Shown piece by piece: positions 32,162 through 39,490 of a stretch of DNA of 64,000 nucleotides. Made by a program: the position numbers and the translations under genes. The DNA lies in the NCBI GenBank assembly GCA_001897515.1, contig MKTA01000015.1, positions 1 to 64,000 on the forward strand, read 5' to 3'. A model generated the notes under the pieces. It was not told the origin of the DNA. It saw only the letters and a program-made list of their open reading frames with translations, and did not search any database. The stretch is from Bacteroidetes bacterium 41-46. GTDB lineage: Bacteria; Bacteroidota; Bacteroidia; Bacteroidales; UBA932. The first letter of the stretch is position 1, and each line of letters opens with the position of its first letter.

Positions 32162-32425
32162 TTAGCGATTACCAGAGTGACCTTTGAAGGTTCTGGTGGG
32201 TGCGAACTCGCCGAGCTTGTGGCCTACCATATTCTCTGTAACATATACCGGAATAAACTTGTTTCCGTTATGAACTGCAATGGTGTGGCCCACAAAGTCG
32301 GGTGAAATCATGCTGGCTCTTGACCAGGTCTTGATAACCTCTTTTTTGCCTGCTTCATTCATGGCAAGTACTCTTTTCTCAAGAGCAGCCTGAATATAAG
32401 GACCTTTTTTTAATGAACGACTCAT
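32162..32425 (-). CDS. rpsS: 30S ribosomal protein S19
   Basis: S19 forms a complex with S13 in the 30S head. The 87-residue sequence has the standard '[19 protein letters not shown]', '[55 protein letters not shown]' content (seen as SRxSxxxPxxxGxTIxVHNG and [11 protein letters not shown]). It lies 27 nt before rplV and 20 nt after rplB in the usual S10-operon order. Confidence 0.97.
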   Translation of the reverse strand: MSRSLKKGPYIQAALEKRVLAMNEAGKKEVIKTWSRASMISPDFVGHTIAVHNGNKFIPVYVTENMVGHKLGEFAPTRTFKGHSGNR

Positions 32426-32445
32426 ACTCTATTCAGTTTATTCCG

Positions 32446-33270
32446 TTATTTTTTCCTTCTTTCAACAATGAATTTTTTGGTAGTCTTTTTAGGGTTGCGT
32501 GTCTTGTAACCCTTAGCTGGAATACCTTTTCTTGAACGAGGGTGTCCGCCGGATGCTCTTCCTTCACCACCACCCATAGGGTGATCTACAGGATTCATCA
32601 CTACACCACGGGTACGTGGCCTGCGGCCTAACCAGCGCTTACGTCCGGCTTTGCCATCCGACTCCAGATTGTGATCTGGATTGGACACTGTTCCGACAGT
32701 TGCACGGCAAGCGGTCAGCACCATCCTTGTCTCACCTGAAGGGAGTTTAAGGATTGCGTGGTCGCCTTCGCGAGCCAGCAGCTGAGCGTACGCTCCTGCA
32801 CTTCTCGCCATAGCGGCACCCTGACCGGGACGCAGCTCAATGTTGTGAACAAGTGTTCCAAGTGGAATTTCTGACAGAGTTAGAGTATTTCCAATCTCCG
32901 GAGCAACTCCGGGACCCGATGCTATCACCTGACCAACTTTAATTCCGTGGGGAGCTAAAATGTAGCGTTTTTCTCCATCTCCGTAAACAACCAGTGCAAT
33001 TCTCGCACTTCTGTTTGGATCGTATTCAATAGTCTTTACAGTGGCTGTATATTTGTCTTTGTCGCGCAAGAAGTCAATAACACGATACATTCTCTTGTGA
33101 CCACCACCAATATAGCGCATAGTCATTTTTCCCTGTCCGTTACGACCACCACTCTTACGAAGTGGCTGCAAGAGAGATTTCTCCGGAGTTGAACAAGTAA
33201 TCTCTTCAAATGCGCTTATAGCCTTATGTCTTGTGCCGGGAGTTGCCGGCTTGAATTTGCGTATTGCCAT
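32446..33270 (-). CDS. rplB: 50S ribosomal protein L2
   Basis: L2 is needed for subunit joining and peptidyl transfer. Seen are '[22 protein letters not shown]', '[18 protein letters not shown]', '[22 protein letters not shown]', '[25 protein letters not shown]' (the conserved His of the PTC-proximal loop), and a basic C-terminus. Length 274 is normal. It follows rplW with a 5-nt gap. Confidence 0.97.
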   Translation of the reverse strand: MAIRKFKPATPGTRHKAISAFEEITCSTPEKSLLQPLRKSGGRNGQGKMTMRYIGGGHKRMYRVIDFLRDKDKYTATVKTIEYDPNRSARIALVVYGDGEKRYILAPHGIKVGQVIASGPGVAPEIGNTLTLSEIPLGTLVHNIELRPGQGAAMARSAGAYAQLLAREGDHAILKLPSGETRMVLTACRATVGTVSNPDHNLESDGKAGRKRWLGRRPRTRGVVMNPVDHPMGGGEGRASGGHPRSRKGIPAKGYKTRNPKKTTKKFIVERRKK

Positions 33271-33275
33271 AGAAA

Positions 33276-33566
33276 TTAAATGTTACTGTAGAAATCAATC
33301 TTATCTTCACCTGCCAGGGTCACATATGCCTTTTTGAAGTGGTTTGTGCGACCAGACAATAATCCCGCCTTTGTAAAGCGGCTCTTCTTTTTTCCGTGGT
33401 AATTAACGGTATTTACATCCAATACCTTTACACCATACATCTCCTCAACCGCAGCTTTGATCTGAATCTTATTTGCTTCGCGGTCAACCTCAAATGCGTA
33501 ACGATTCAACTTTTCGCCTTGAATCGTCATTTTTTCTGTTACTATAGGCTTAATCAATATTCCCAT
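33276..33566 (-). CDS. rplW: 50S ribosomal protein L23
   Basis: L23 sits at the exit tunnel and docks trigger factor and SRP. '[60 protein letters not shown]' is the family core (seen as IKPIVTEK and KIQIKxAVExxYxVxVxxVNT). Length 96. It lies 14 nt after rplD and 5 nt before rplB. Confidence 0.96.
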   Translation of the reverse strand: MGILIKPIVTEKMTIQGEKLNRYAFEVDREANKIQIKAAVEEMYGVKVLDVNTVNYHGKKKSRFTKAGLLSGRTNHFKKAYVTLAGEDKIDFYSNI

Positions 33567-33580
33567 TTCAATGCGGCTTA

Positions 33581-34210
33581 TTAGCGTCCGTACTGTGCCT
33601 GCAGTATATCCTGAACTCCGTCAACAAAAATAAGGCTGGTAGAGTTTACCAGATCATATGTGCTGATTTCGTTTACAGTGATAACCTTTACATTTTGCAG
33701 GTTACGTGAAGACATGTAAATATTTTCTGAGTTTACAGGAAGCACAAAGAGAACTTTTCTGTCATTAACCTTAAGGTTTTTAACAAGTTTAATCATCTCT
33801 TTAGTTTTAGGAGCCTCCATGTTGAATGACTCTACAATGGTAAGAGCATTCTCTTTCACTTTATATGAAAGTGCAGAAAATCTCGCCAGCTGCTTGAGCT
33901 TCTTATTCAGTTTAAAGCTGTAATCGCGGGGCTGAGGACCAAATGCTCTTCCTCCGCCGACAAATGTAGGCGATTTGATGCTGCCGTGGCGAGCACCGCC
34001 TGAACCCTTTTGTCTTACAATCTTTTTAGTACTGTATGCTACTTCCCACTTCTCCTTAGTTTTGTGGGTGCCCTGACGCTGATTCGCAAGATACTGCTTT
34101 ACATCAAGATAAATAGCGTGATCGTTCGGCTCAATGCCAAAGATACCGGAATCAAGAGTCACCTTCTTGCCTGACTCAGATCCATCTGTTTTGTAAACTG
34201 ATAATTCCAT
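33581..34210 (-). CDS. rplD: 50S ribosomal protein L4
   Basis: L4 lines the exit tunnel together with L22 and in enterobacteria represses its own operon. Family features: 'VKQYLANQRQGTHKTKEKWEVAYSTKKIVRQKGSGGARHGSIKSPTFVGGGRAFGPQPRDYSFKLNKKLKQLA' in the N-terminal half with the extended tunnel loop (KGxGxARxGxxxxPxxxGGGxxFGP), and a C-terminal nucleotide-like fold. Length 209. It lies 6 nt after rplC. Confidence 0.96.
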   Translation of the reverse strand: MELSVYKTDGSESGKKVTLDSGIFGIEPNDHAIYLDVKQYLANQRQGTHKTKEKWEVAYSTKKIVRQKGSGGARHGSIKSPTFVGGGRAFGPQPRDYSFKLNKKLKQLARFSALSYKVKENALTIVESFNMEAPKTKEMIKLVKNLKVNDRKVLFVLPVNSENIYMSSRNLQNVKVITVNEISTYDLVNSTSLIFVDGVQDILQAQYGR

Positions 34211-34216
34211 AGACGC

Positions 34217-34846
34217 TTAATCCTCCACGATTACATAAGAACCTTTCGCTCCGGGAACAGATCCCTTTACAATAAGAAGATTATTCTCAGGTATTACCTT
34301 TATAACCTTCAGGTTCTGAATTTTTACCTTGTCACCGCCCATTCGGCCGGCCAGTCTCTTACCTTTAAATACTCTTGAAGGCCAAGATGAAGCACCCATA
34401 GAACCCGGAGCACGTAGTCTGTTGTGCTGACCGTGAGTAGCGCCTCCCACTCCTGCGAATCCATGGCGTTTCACAACTCCCTGAAATCCTTTACCTTTAG
34501 ATATTCCTACTACATCAACCCACTCCAGAGGCTCCTTTGCGAAGACATCTGAAACAGTGACGGTGTCACCTAACTGAAGCTCTTTTGTAAAATCCATAGG
34601 GAATTCTACAACTTTTCTTTTAGGTGTGGTGTCTGCCTTTTTGAAATGGCCCTTGAGCCCTCCGCTGGTGTGTTTTTCTTTCTTTTCGTCATAGGCAAGC
34701 TGTACAGCGGCATAACCATCTTTCTCTTCTGTACGAATTTGCGTAACAACACACGGACCAGCCTCAATAACGGTGCATGGAATATTTTTTCCATCGGCAC
34801 CGAAAACGGAAGTCATTCCGATTTTCTTTCCAATTAATCCAGGCAT
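34217..34846 (-). CDS. rplC: 50S ribosomal protein L3
   Basis: L3 reaches the peptidyl transferase centre and is an early assembly protein. Seen are '[32 protein letters not shown]', '[58 protein letters not shown]' (the GHG loop with the methylatable Gln environment, and KGKxMAGxMG). Length 209. It is the first gene of this operon; the usual upstream rpsJ is absent and a canonical promoter with a short hairpin leader lies directly upstream. Confidence 0.97.
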   Translation of the reverse strand: MPGLIGKKIGMTSVFGADGKNIPCTVIEAGPCVVTQIRTEEKDGYAAVQLAYDEKKEKHTSGGLKGHFKKADTTPKRKVVEFPMDFTKELQLGDTVTVSDVFAKEPLEWVDVVGISKGKGFQGVVKRHGFAGVGGATHGQHNRLRAPGSMGASSWPSRVFKGKRLAGRMGGDKVKIQNLKVIKVIPENNLLIVKGSVPGAKGSYVIVED

Positions 34847-34882
34847 TGGTTGTTAATTTGGTGTATTATAATTAATTACTAA

Positions 34883-34901
34883 CCCGCATAAAATTTGCGG
34901 G
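34883..34901 (-). promoter_or_regulatory. Leader hairpin of the rplC operon
   Basis: CCCGCA (minus 34901..34896) pairs with TGCGGG (34888..34883) around a 7-nt AT-rich loop. It starts about 4 nt after the -7 box, so it would form the extreme 5' end of the transcript. It may stabilise the mRNA or be part of ribosomal-protein autoregulation; there is no T tract, so it is not a terminator. Confidence 0.45.
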
Positions 34902-34904
34902 CTG

Positions 34905-34934
34905 CAAATATACGATAAAAACTTGAAAATGCAA
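34905..34934 (-). promoter_or_regulatory. Canonical promoter of the rplC-rpsC operon
   Basis: A -7 box TATATTTG at 34912..34905 and a -33 TTG at 34934..34932 are separated by 19 nt, the best match to the Bacteroidota consensus in this part of the window. Confidence 0.65.
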
Positions 34935-34973
34935 TAGCTAACTGCGAGATATCAACAGGATATTCACACAATG

Positions 34974-36419
34974 CTATGATTGCCCTAGTCGGGATTGCAG
35001 TGCTTTTTTAGCGGGTGAATCTTTTAACATATTTACAAAATAGATTGCGTCTGATTTCAGATGTTTCAGTTTGCTCTTTTCATACTTCTCAACATAATGA
35101 GTAGCATGCTCCAGTAAATATTTCCTGCAATCAATATTAACCATAACACCACCATCATAATCTGCATACGACATCCCTTTAACCTCATCTCCAGAGGTGA
35201 TAGAGGCAATATCTGCCATTTTAATCCCTTTAACATTTACGGTAACAGATGGATAATAAAAATACTCGGCTGCCGGAAGATTGATCTCTAAATGGAGTCT
35301 TCTACCTGTCCTCTTTACATCTGTTTTGCCGTGAACCCTATAGTAGTTATACTCGTAATACTCCTCAATGTTTGGTGCCCACATTGAGTCGTCTCCATCT
35401 TTACCATATGTATCATTAAGCCATAACAGATTATTCGCCCAAGGAATTCTAGTTCCGTGAACTCCAAGTGAAACAGCCTCTCGTTGCTCTTTGGGCTTGA
35501 TTAACTGATTTTCAACAAAAACTCTGAATGTAGATTCAGTATGAAACCACCGTCCTAAAGCTACCTGGTACAAGTCATTATCTATTTGAAAAGGATGAAT
35601 TCTTAAAACACCCTGTTGAGCAGTAATCACGTGGATAAATGGGAGCATTCTGGCAGCATCAATATACACTTTATTCCCGTTAGGCTCTGCAAGAGTCTTG
35701 CATCCTCTCCCCAATAATGAATCCAGTATAATTGATTGGGATATCTCAATATGTTTGCATACGCTGTCTTTATTATTAACATTTAATGTTTTAACATCAT
35801 GAAAAGCAATGCCAACTCCATAATTCATCATCTCCTTGACATTATTATAAGTCAATCCAGATTTCATCAAAAACCTATTGAAATTTCCAGTAAAACCAGG
35901 ATTTACATTAGGCTTTACACCCATCCACTCCTCTTGGGGCTGAACAGTAATCAAAAAAGAAAACCTCACCTCGTTTCCCGCACCGTCTGTGTGTCCTAAT
36001 GTTTTACCAAAAGAAAGCGTATCAGGAGGAAGGTCGTTTTTCTCAAGATGCTCAATATCATAATAATATTTCTCAGCTGGAACAGGTCTTCCATGAATTG
36101 CAGCAAAAGTTGAACTAAATGAATCTTGCCGAGTGTCATCCTGAGAAATTAGCAGAAGCCAGGTTTTATTATATTTTAAATGTGGAATTTCAGTTATTAT
36201 ATCATTAAACTCCGGCTGATTCAGATCTACGTCCTCATTAATATCAATATAAATATTGGCAATGATATTATTTACCTCATTAGAAAACGGATATAGATAC
36301 CTCTTCTCTTCTTCTTCTGGTTTTGGATTAGATGGCATAACCAACTTCAAGCAGGAGTTGAATGTTAGCAATAATAGCGAGAAAAATAGATATGGTTTAT
36401 ACGCTTTAAGTAAATTCAT
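34974..36419 (-). CDS. Secreted lipoprotein, possible polysaccharide deacetylase-like
   Basis: A 481-residue exported protein. The N-terminus 'MNLLKAYKPYLFFSLLLLTFNSC' is a lipoprotein signal with the lipidated Cys at position 23. The mature part contains 'SFSSTFAAIHGRPV', 'KTLGHTDGAGNEVRFSFL', 'GVGIAFHDVKTL', 'GRGCKTLAEPNGNKVYID' and 'GVHGTRIPW'. From memory, this matches a family of large Bacteroidales surface proteins with a distorted NodB-like fold, but the NodB metal triad cannot be assigned with certainty. The gene is AT-rich compared with its neighbours and stands alone between rplC and marC. Start 36419 is chosen over 36488 for the signal peptide. Confidence 0.6.
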   Translation of the reverse strand: MNLLKAYKPYLFFSLLLLTFNSCLKLVMPSNPKPEEEEKRYLYPFSNEVNNIIANIYIDINEDVDLNQPEFNDIITEIPHLKYNKTWLLLISQDDTRQDSFSSTFAAIHGRPVPAEKYYYDIEHLEKNDLPPDTLSFGKTLGHTDGAGNEVRFSFLITVQPQEEWMGVKPNVNPGFTGNFNRFLMKSGLTYNNVKEMMNYGVGIAFHDVKTLNVNNKDSVCKHIEISQSIILDSLLGRGCKTLAEPNGNKVYIDAARMLPFIHVITAQQGVLRIHPFQIDNDLYQVALGRWFHTESTFRVFVENQLIKPKEQREAVSLGVHGTRIPWANNLLWLNDTYGKDGDDSMWAPNIEEYYEYNYYRVHGKTDVKRTGRRLHLEINLPAAEYFYYPSVTVNVKGIKMADIASITSGDEVKGMSYADYDGGVMVNIDCRKYLLEHATHYVEKYEKSKLKHLKSDAIYFVNMLKDSPAKKALQSRLGQS

Positions 36420-36456
36420 TAGACTGCTTTTTGGGGATTTCCCCAAATATAAGCAA

Positions 36457-37035
36457 TTATGAGAGAAGCGTATGCAAATTTGAAACAATTAGCTTAACAG
36501 CTATTGCTAAAAGAATAATTCCAAAAAATTTTCTCATTACATATATACCTCCTTTGCCCATTTTCCTGGAAATGAAGTCCAGATTGCTGAGAACAAGGTA
36601 AACGATAAGTATATTAATGAAGAGAGATACGATAATATTCTCTACCGCATATTCAGCCCTAAGAGACAGGAGAGTAGTAAAAGAAGCGGCCCCGGCAATA
36701 AGGGGAAAAACAATTGGGACAATGGTTGCGGAATCCGTAGGGCCATCATCTTTAAATATTTGAATTCCAAAAATCATCTCAATTGCTAGTACAAGCAATA
36801 CGAGTGCCCCAGCCACTGCAAAGGAAGAGATATCAACACCAAACAGTCCGAGCATTGCCTGTCCCACAAATAGAAAAGCAACCAAAATGGCAAAAGAGAT
36901 AAGCGCTGCATTAAGGGGACTAAAACTCTTCTTCTTCTCCTTCATTCCAATAATAATAGGAACCGAGCCCAGAATATCTATCACTGCAAACATAACAATG
37001 AATGCACTGAAAATCTCTTTAATACTGAAATTCAT
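36457..37035 (-). CDS. MarC family integral membrane protein
   Basis: A 192-residue protein with six membrane helices. 'AFIVMFAVIDILGSVPIIIGM', 'GVDISSFAVAGALVLLVLAIEMIFG', and 'PIVFPLIAGAASFTTLLSL' (the P-l-i-a-GPG-like loop) identify the MarC/UPF0056 family. Despite the name, MarC proteins have no proven role in antibiotic resistance; amino acid export has been suggested for relatives. Its upstream region is the left edge of the REP/RAYT element. Confidence 0.88.
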   Translation of the reverse strand: MNFSIKEIFSAFIVMFAVIDILGSVPIIIGMKEKKKSFSPLNAALISFAILVAFLFVGQAMLGLFGVDISSFAVAGALVLLVLAIEMIFGIQIFKDDGPTDSATIVPIVFPLIAGAASFTTLLSLRAEYAVENIIVSLFINILIVYLVLSNLDFISRKMGKGGIYVMRKFFGIILLAIAVKLIVSNLHTLLS

Positions 37036-37070
37036 CTCATTAAAATTTTGAACAAAGGTAAAGAAAATTC

Positions 37071-37088
37071 CAACGCCGTCATTTCTGG
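37071..37088 (+). repeat. REP-like copy 1 (left end of RAYT element)
   Basis: This 18-bp sequence (CAACGCCGTCATTTCTGG) recurs inverted at 37168-37185 with one mismatch and inverted at 38139-38156 with two. Together with copy 2 it forms a 20-bp perfect inverted repeat (37073-37092 and 37164-37183). Confidence 0.75.
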
Positions 37089-37167
37089 CAATATTTTATA
37101 TAATAGATAATTATATATGTTCGCCTTCTTTAGCGAATCAAACATCTTATTCATTATTAAACGATTG

Positions 37168-37185
37168 CCAGAAATGACGGCGTAG
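37168..37185 (-). repeat. REP-like copy 2, inverted
   Basis: Inverted relative to copy 1. The two enclose 79 nt of AT-rich sequence that itself contains a small hairpin TTCGC...GCGAA at 37120-37137. The pair has the layout of a REPIN, two REP sequences in opposite orientation. Confidence 0.7.
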
Positions 37186-37207
37186 AAATTTTTGCGTAGA
37201 AATTTTT
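37180..37207 (+). repeat. Tandem duplication of a 14-bp unit
   Basis: GCGTAGAAATTTTT occurs twice in direct succession, starting inside REP-like copy 2 and ending 28 nt before the transposase ATG. It extends the REP-like tail and may hold the transposase promoter or a binding site. Confidence 0.7.
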
Positions 37208-37235
37208 TTCTAACTTTAGGCATTAAATTGATAAA

Positions 37236-38144
37236 GTGAAAGAGATGGTGGGGTTTGAAAACAAGTCGACAAATTCGTCGCAAAGCAGCAGTAAAAGAAT
37301 CAACAGAACAATTATCCAAAACAAGCAAAGACCAAGGCTTCAGGAAGGTTACATCCACTTTTGTGTACGAGGGAATTGTCGGAAAGTAGTTTTTCTTGAC
37401 GATGATGATAAAATTGAATTCCTTAAACGGTGTAACATCGCATGTGAACTATATGCCACAAAAATTGAAGCATTTGTAATAATGGACAATCATGTTCATC
37501 TGCAACTCATTACTAGCCAAGTGACAAATTTTGCAACATGGCTCCTAAGAGGATATTCGTTTTGGTATAATCGCAAATATTCCTTGTCCGACAAATTGTT
37601 TCGTACTCCATTTATGAGTTATTGTAAATTTAGTGAAGAGTGGAGATTAAAAAGTATTCTTTACATCCTTGAAAATCCCATAAAGGCATCAATCTGCATT
37701 CATCCTATAGAGTATATATGGAGTTCATATCACTTGGCATTTAAGAATCACGGAGACAAGTATAATAATCCTGTGCTAAAAGAAATAATCAAATCAATAA
37801 AAGTTGATAATACGTTTATTTCTACTCACTTTATTAGTTATAACGAATTGGACAGTGCGATTGAAGATTTTACAAATCACAGAAAAGAGATAGAAAACAA
37901 TAGTTTAAATGGAGCGAGCTACTGTCCAGAGTTTAACAGCAGGGCACGTATTGCAACTCATGAAGTTATTAAATATATAAATCAAAGTATGGATATAAAA
38001 GATTTCCACACATTGAATAGAAAGGAACAAAAAGAGTTAATAATCAAAGTTAGGCAGAATACCAGAGCTTCATATTCTCAGTTGGCAACAATTTTTAATG
38101 AAAGTTACGAATACATTAGACGCATCTTCAGAGAGTTACCATAA
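37236..38144 (+). CDS. REP-associated tyrosine transposase (RAYT)
   Basis: A 302-residue Y1 transposase of the IS200/IS605-related RAYT type, which nick single-stranded REP DNA. The catalytic His-hydrophobic-His is in 'VIMDNHVHLQLI' and the nucleophile Tyr is in the helix 'WLLRGYSFWYNRKYSLSDKLFRTPF'. The C-terminal extension ('HTLNRKEQKELIIKVRQNTRASYSQLATIFNESYEYIRRIF') has a helix-turn-helix look, as in other Bacteroidota RAYTs. The last codons and stop lie within REP-like copy 3. The gene is AT-rich, in keeping with mobile origin. It appears full length. Confidence 0.9.
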   Translation: MKEMVGFENKSTNSSQSSSKRINRTIIQNKQRPRLQEGYIHFCVRGNCRKVVFLDDDDKIEFLKRCNIACELYATKIEAFVIMDNHVHLQLITSQVTNFATWLLRGYSFWYNRKYSLSDKLFRTPFMSYCKFSEEWRLKSILYILENPIKASICIHPIEYIWSSYHLAFKNHGDKYNNPVLKEIIKSIKVDNTFISTHFISYNELDSAIEDFTNHRKEIENNSLNGASYCPEFNSRARIATHEVIKYINQSMDIKDFHTLNRKEQKELIIKVRQNTRASYSQLATIFNESYEYIRRIFRELP

Positions 38145-38156
38145 ATCACGGCGTTG
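38139..38156 (-). repeat. REP-like copy 3 (right end of RAYT element)
   Basis: The sequence CCATAAATCACGGCGTTG is the inverted counterpart of copy 1 with two mismatches, giving the element imperfect terminal inverted repeats. It supplies the RAYT stop codon and ends 8 nt before the 3' end of tRNA-Leu. Confidence 0.7.
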
Positions 38157-38163
38157 AAAAATG

Positions 38164-38249
38164 TGCTCGGGACGGGAATCGAACCCGTACGGACATTACT
38201 GCCCACAGGATTTTAAGTCCTGCGTGTCTACCTATTCCACCACCTGAGC
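38164..38249 (-). tRNA. tRNA-Leu (TAA)
   Basis: An 86-nt class II tRNA. The acceptor stem GCTCAGG pairs with CCCGAGC except for one A-C mismatch (5-68). The anticodon loop CTTAAAA gives anticodon TAA, a variable arm follows (TGGGCAGTAATGTCC), and the T-arm is ACGGG TTCGATT CCCGT. Discriminator A, no encoded CCA. No TAnnTTTG box is seen just upstream; a terminator-like stem lies between it and tRNA-Gly, so readthrough from the tRNA-Gly promoter may be needed. Confidence 0.93.
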
Positions 38250-38261
38250 ATTTCAAAAAAC

Positions 38262-38292
38262 ATTAAAAAAACCTCCCATTGCGGAGAGGTTT
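38262..38292 (-). terminator. Terminator-like hairpin between tRNA-Gly and tRNA-Leu
   Basis: On the minus strand, a 7-bp stem (AAACCTC/GAGGTTT around a 10-nt loop) is followed by a run of T, 11 nt after tRNA-Gly. Leaky termination here would set the ratio of the two tRNAs. Confidence 0.6.
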
Positions 38293-38302
38293 CTTAAAGT
38301 AG

Positions 38303-38375
38303 AGCGGAAAACGAGACTCGAACTCGCGACCCTAACCTTGGCAAGGTTATGCTCTACCAACTGAGCTATTTCCGC
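38303..38375 (-). tRNA. tRNA-Gly (GCC)
   Basis: A 73-nt cloverleaf: acceptor GCGGAAA with TTTCCGC, D-arm GCTC...GAGC, anticodon stem AACCT... with loop TTGCCAA (anticodon GCC), and T-arm GCGAG TTCGAGT CTCGT (one G-T pair). Discriminator T, no encoded CCA. Confidence 0.94.
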
Positions 38376-38387
38376 GTTTTGGGACTG

Positions 38388-38395
38388 CAAAAGTA
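38388..38395 (-). promoter_or_regulatory. -7 box TACTTTTG of tRNA-Gly
   Basis: Identical to the -7 box of tRNA-Met (1951-1958), 12 nt upstream of the mature tRNA. Confidence 0.55.
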
Positions 38396-38420
38396 ATAAT
38401 TTTTTCTCTCCTTCCAAAAA

Positions 38421-38456
38421 AATTATCAAACAACAGCCTCAATTATCAAACAACAG
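38421..38456 (-). repeat. 20-bp tandem duplication at the pheS stop codon
   Basis: AATTATCAAACAACAG (plus strand) occurs at 38421-38436 and 38441-38456. On the minus strand the second unit encodes the last PheS residues and stop, and the first repeats them directly downstream, out of frame by 20 bp. It looks like a recent slippage or duplication that left the protein unchanged. Confidence 0.8.
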
Positions 38457-39471
38457 TTTCAAACTGTTTTAGAAATCTAAGATCGTTTTCAAAATAGTGG
38501 CGAAGATCCTTCACCTGCCATTTAAGCATTGCTATCCTCTCTATGCCCATACCAAAAGCGAAACCGCTGTAAGTTTTGCTGTCTATACCGCTTGCTTCCA
38601 GCACATTCGGATCTACCATTCCACAACCCATTATCTCAAGCCACCCTGTTCCTTTGCATATATTACAACCTTTACCTCCGCAAATATTACAGCTCACATC
38701 AACCTCAGCACTTGGCTCGGTAAATGGAAAATATGATGGTCTGAGCCTTATGCTGGCATTTTCTCCAAACATCTCTCTGGCAAAGAGTAAAACTGCCTGT
38801 TTGAGATCTGCAAAGGATACATTTTTATCAATATACAATCCCTCTACCTGATGGAATATGCAGTGTGCACGTGCAGAGATCGCTTCATTTCTGAAAACCC
38901 TTCCCGGACATACTATTCTTATTGGTAACGGCATCCTCTCCATTGCTCTCACCTGTACAGAGCTTGTGTGGGTCCTGAGAAGTACCGGATTCTCTCCATC
39001 TGAGATAAAAAAGGTATCCTGCATATCTCTGGCGGGATGTTCGGGAGGGAAGTTTAGTGCTCCAAATACATGCCAGTCATCCTCTATCTCTGGCCCTTCG
39101 GCAACCTCGTACCCAAATTTGCTGAAAATAGAGAGAATTTCACCCCTTGTAACAGATATGGGGTGCCTTGTCCCTAACTCAAAAGAGTCTCCTGGCTTAG
39201 TAAGGTCAAAGCCTGGGTTTTCGCTCTCCATACTCTCCTCCAGAACAGCTCTAAGTTGCTCTATTTTATTCTGGGCTGATACCTTAAGGGTATTCAGAAC
39301 CTGTCCGAGCTCTCTCTTCTGCTCCGGGAGGACATTTCTAAACTCATCAAAAAGCTGGGTAATTGAACCCTTTTTTCCAAGGAGCCTTACCCTTATTTCC
39401 TCAATCTCCTGCTCTCGTTTAGCGGCAAGTTGCTCAACCTCCAGGAGAAGTTTCTCAATTTTTTCTCTCAT
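38446..39471 (-). CDS. pheS: Phenylalanine-tRNA ligase alpha subunit
   Basis: PheS is the catalytic subunit of the heterotetrameric PheRS. The N-terminal coiled-coil arm (residues 1-90, 'LLEVEQLAAKREQEIEEIRVRLLGKKG') binds tRNA. The class II core has motif 2 'PIRIVCPGRVFRNEAISARAHCIFHQVEGLYID' (FRxE) and motif 3 'GMGIERIAML'. 'CNICGGKGCNICKGTGWLEIMGCGMVDPNVL' shows a four-Cys zinc-like insertion seen in many bacterial PheS. pheT is not adjacent, as is usual in this phylum. It has its own -7 box inside the 3' end of the upstream gene. Confidence 0.96.
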   Translation of the reverse strand: MREKIEKLLLEVEQLAAKREQEIEEIRVRLLGKKGSITQLFDEFRNVLPEQKRELGQVLNTLKVSAQNKIEQLRAVLEESMESENPGFDLTKPGDSFELGTRHPISVTRGEILSIFSKFGYEVAEGPEIEDDWHVFGALNFPPEHPARDMQDTFFISDGENPVLLRTHTSSVQVRAMERMPLPIRIVCPGRVFRNEAISARAHCIFHQVEGLYIDKNVSFADLKQAVLLFAREMFGENASIRLRPSYFPFTEPSAEVDVSCNICGGKGCNICKGTGWLEIMGCGMVDPNVLEASGIDSKTYSGFAFGMGIERIAMLKWQVKDLRHYFENDLRFLKQFETVV

Positions 39472-39490
39472 CTTTTCTGAAATTTCAGGG

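Noticed and set aside
37032-37358. 108-residue minus-strand frame over the REP pair and RAYT start
   Set aside because: It crosses the REP inverted repeat and the RAYT N-terminus and shows no family features.
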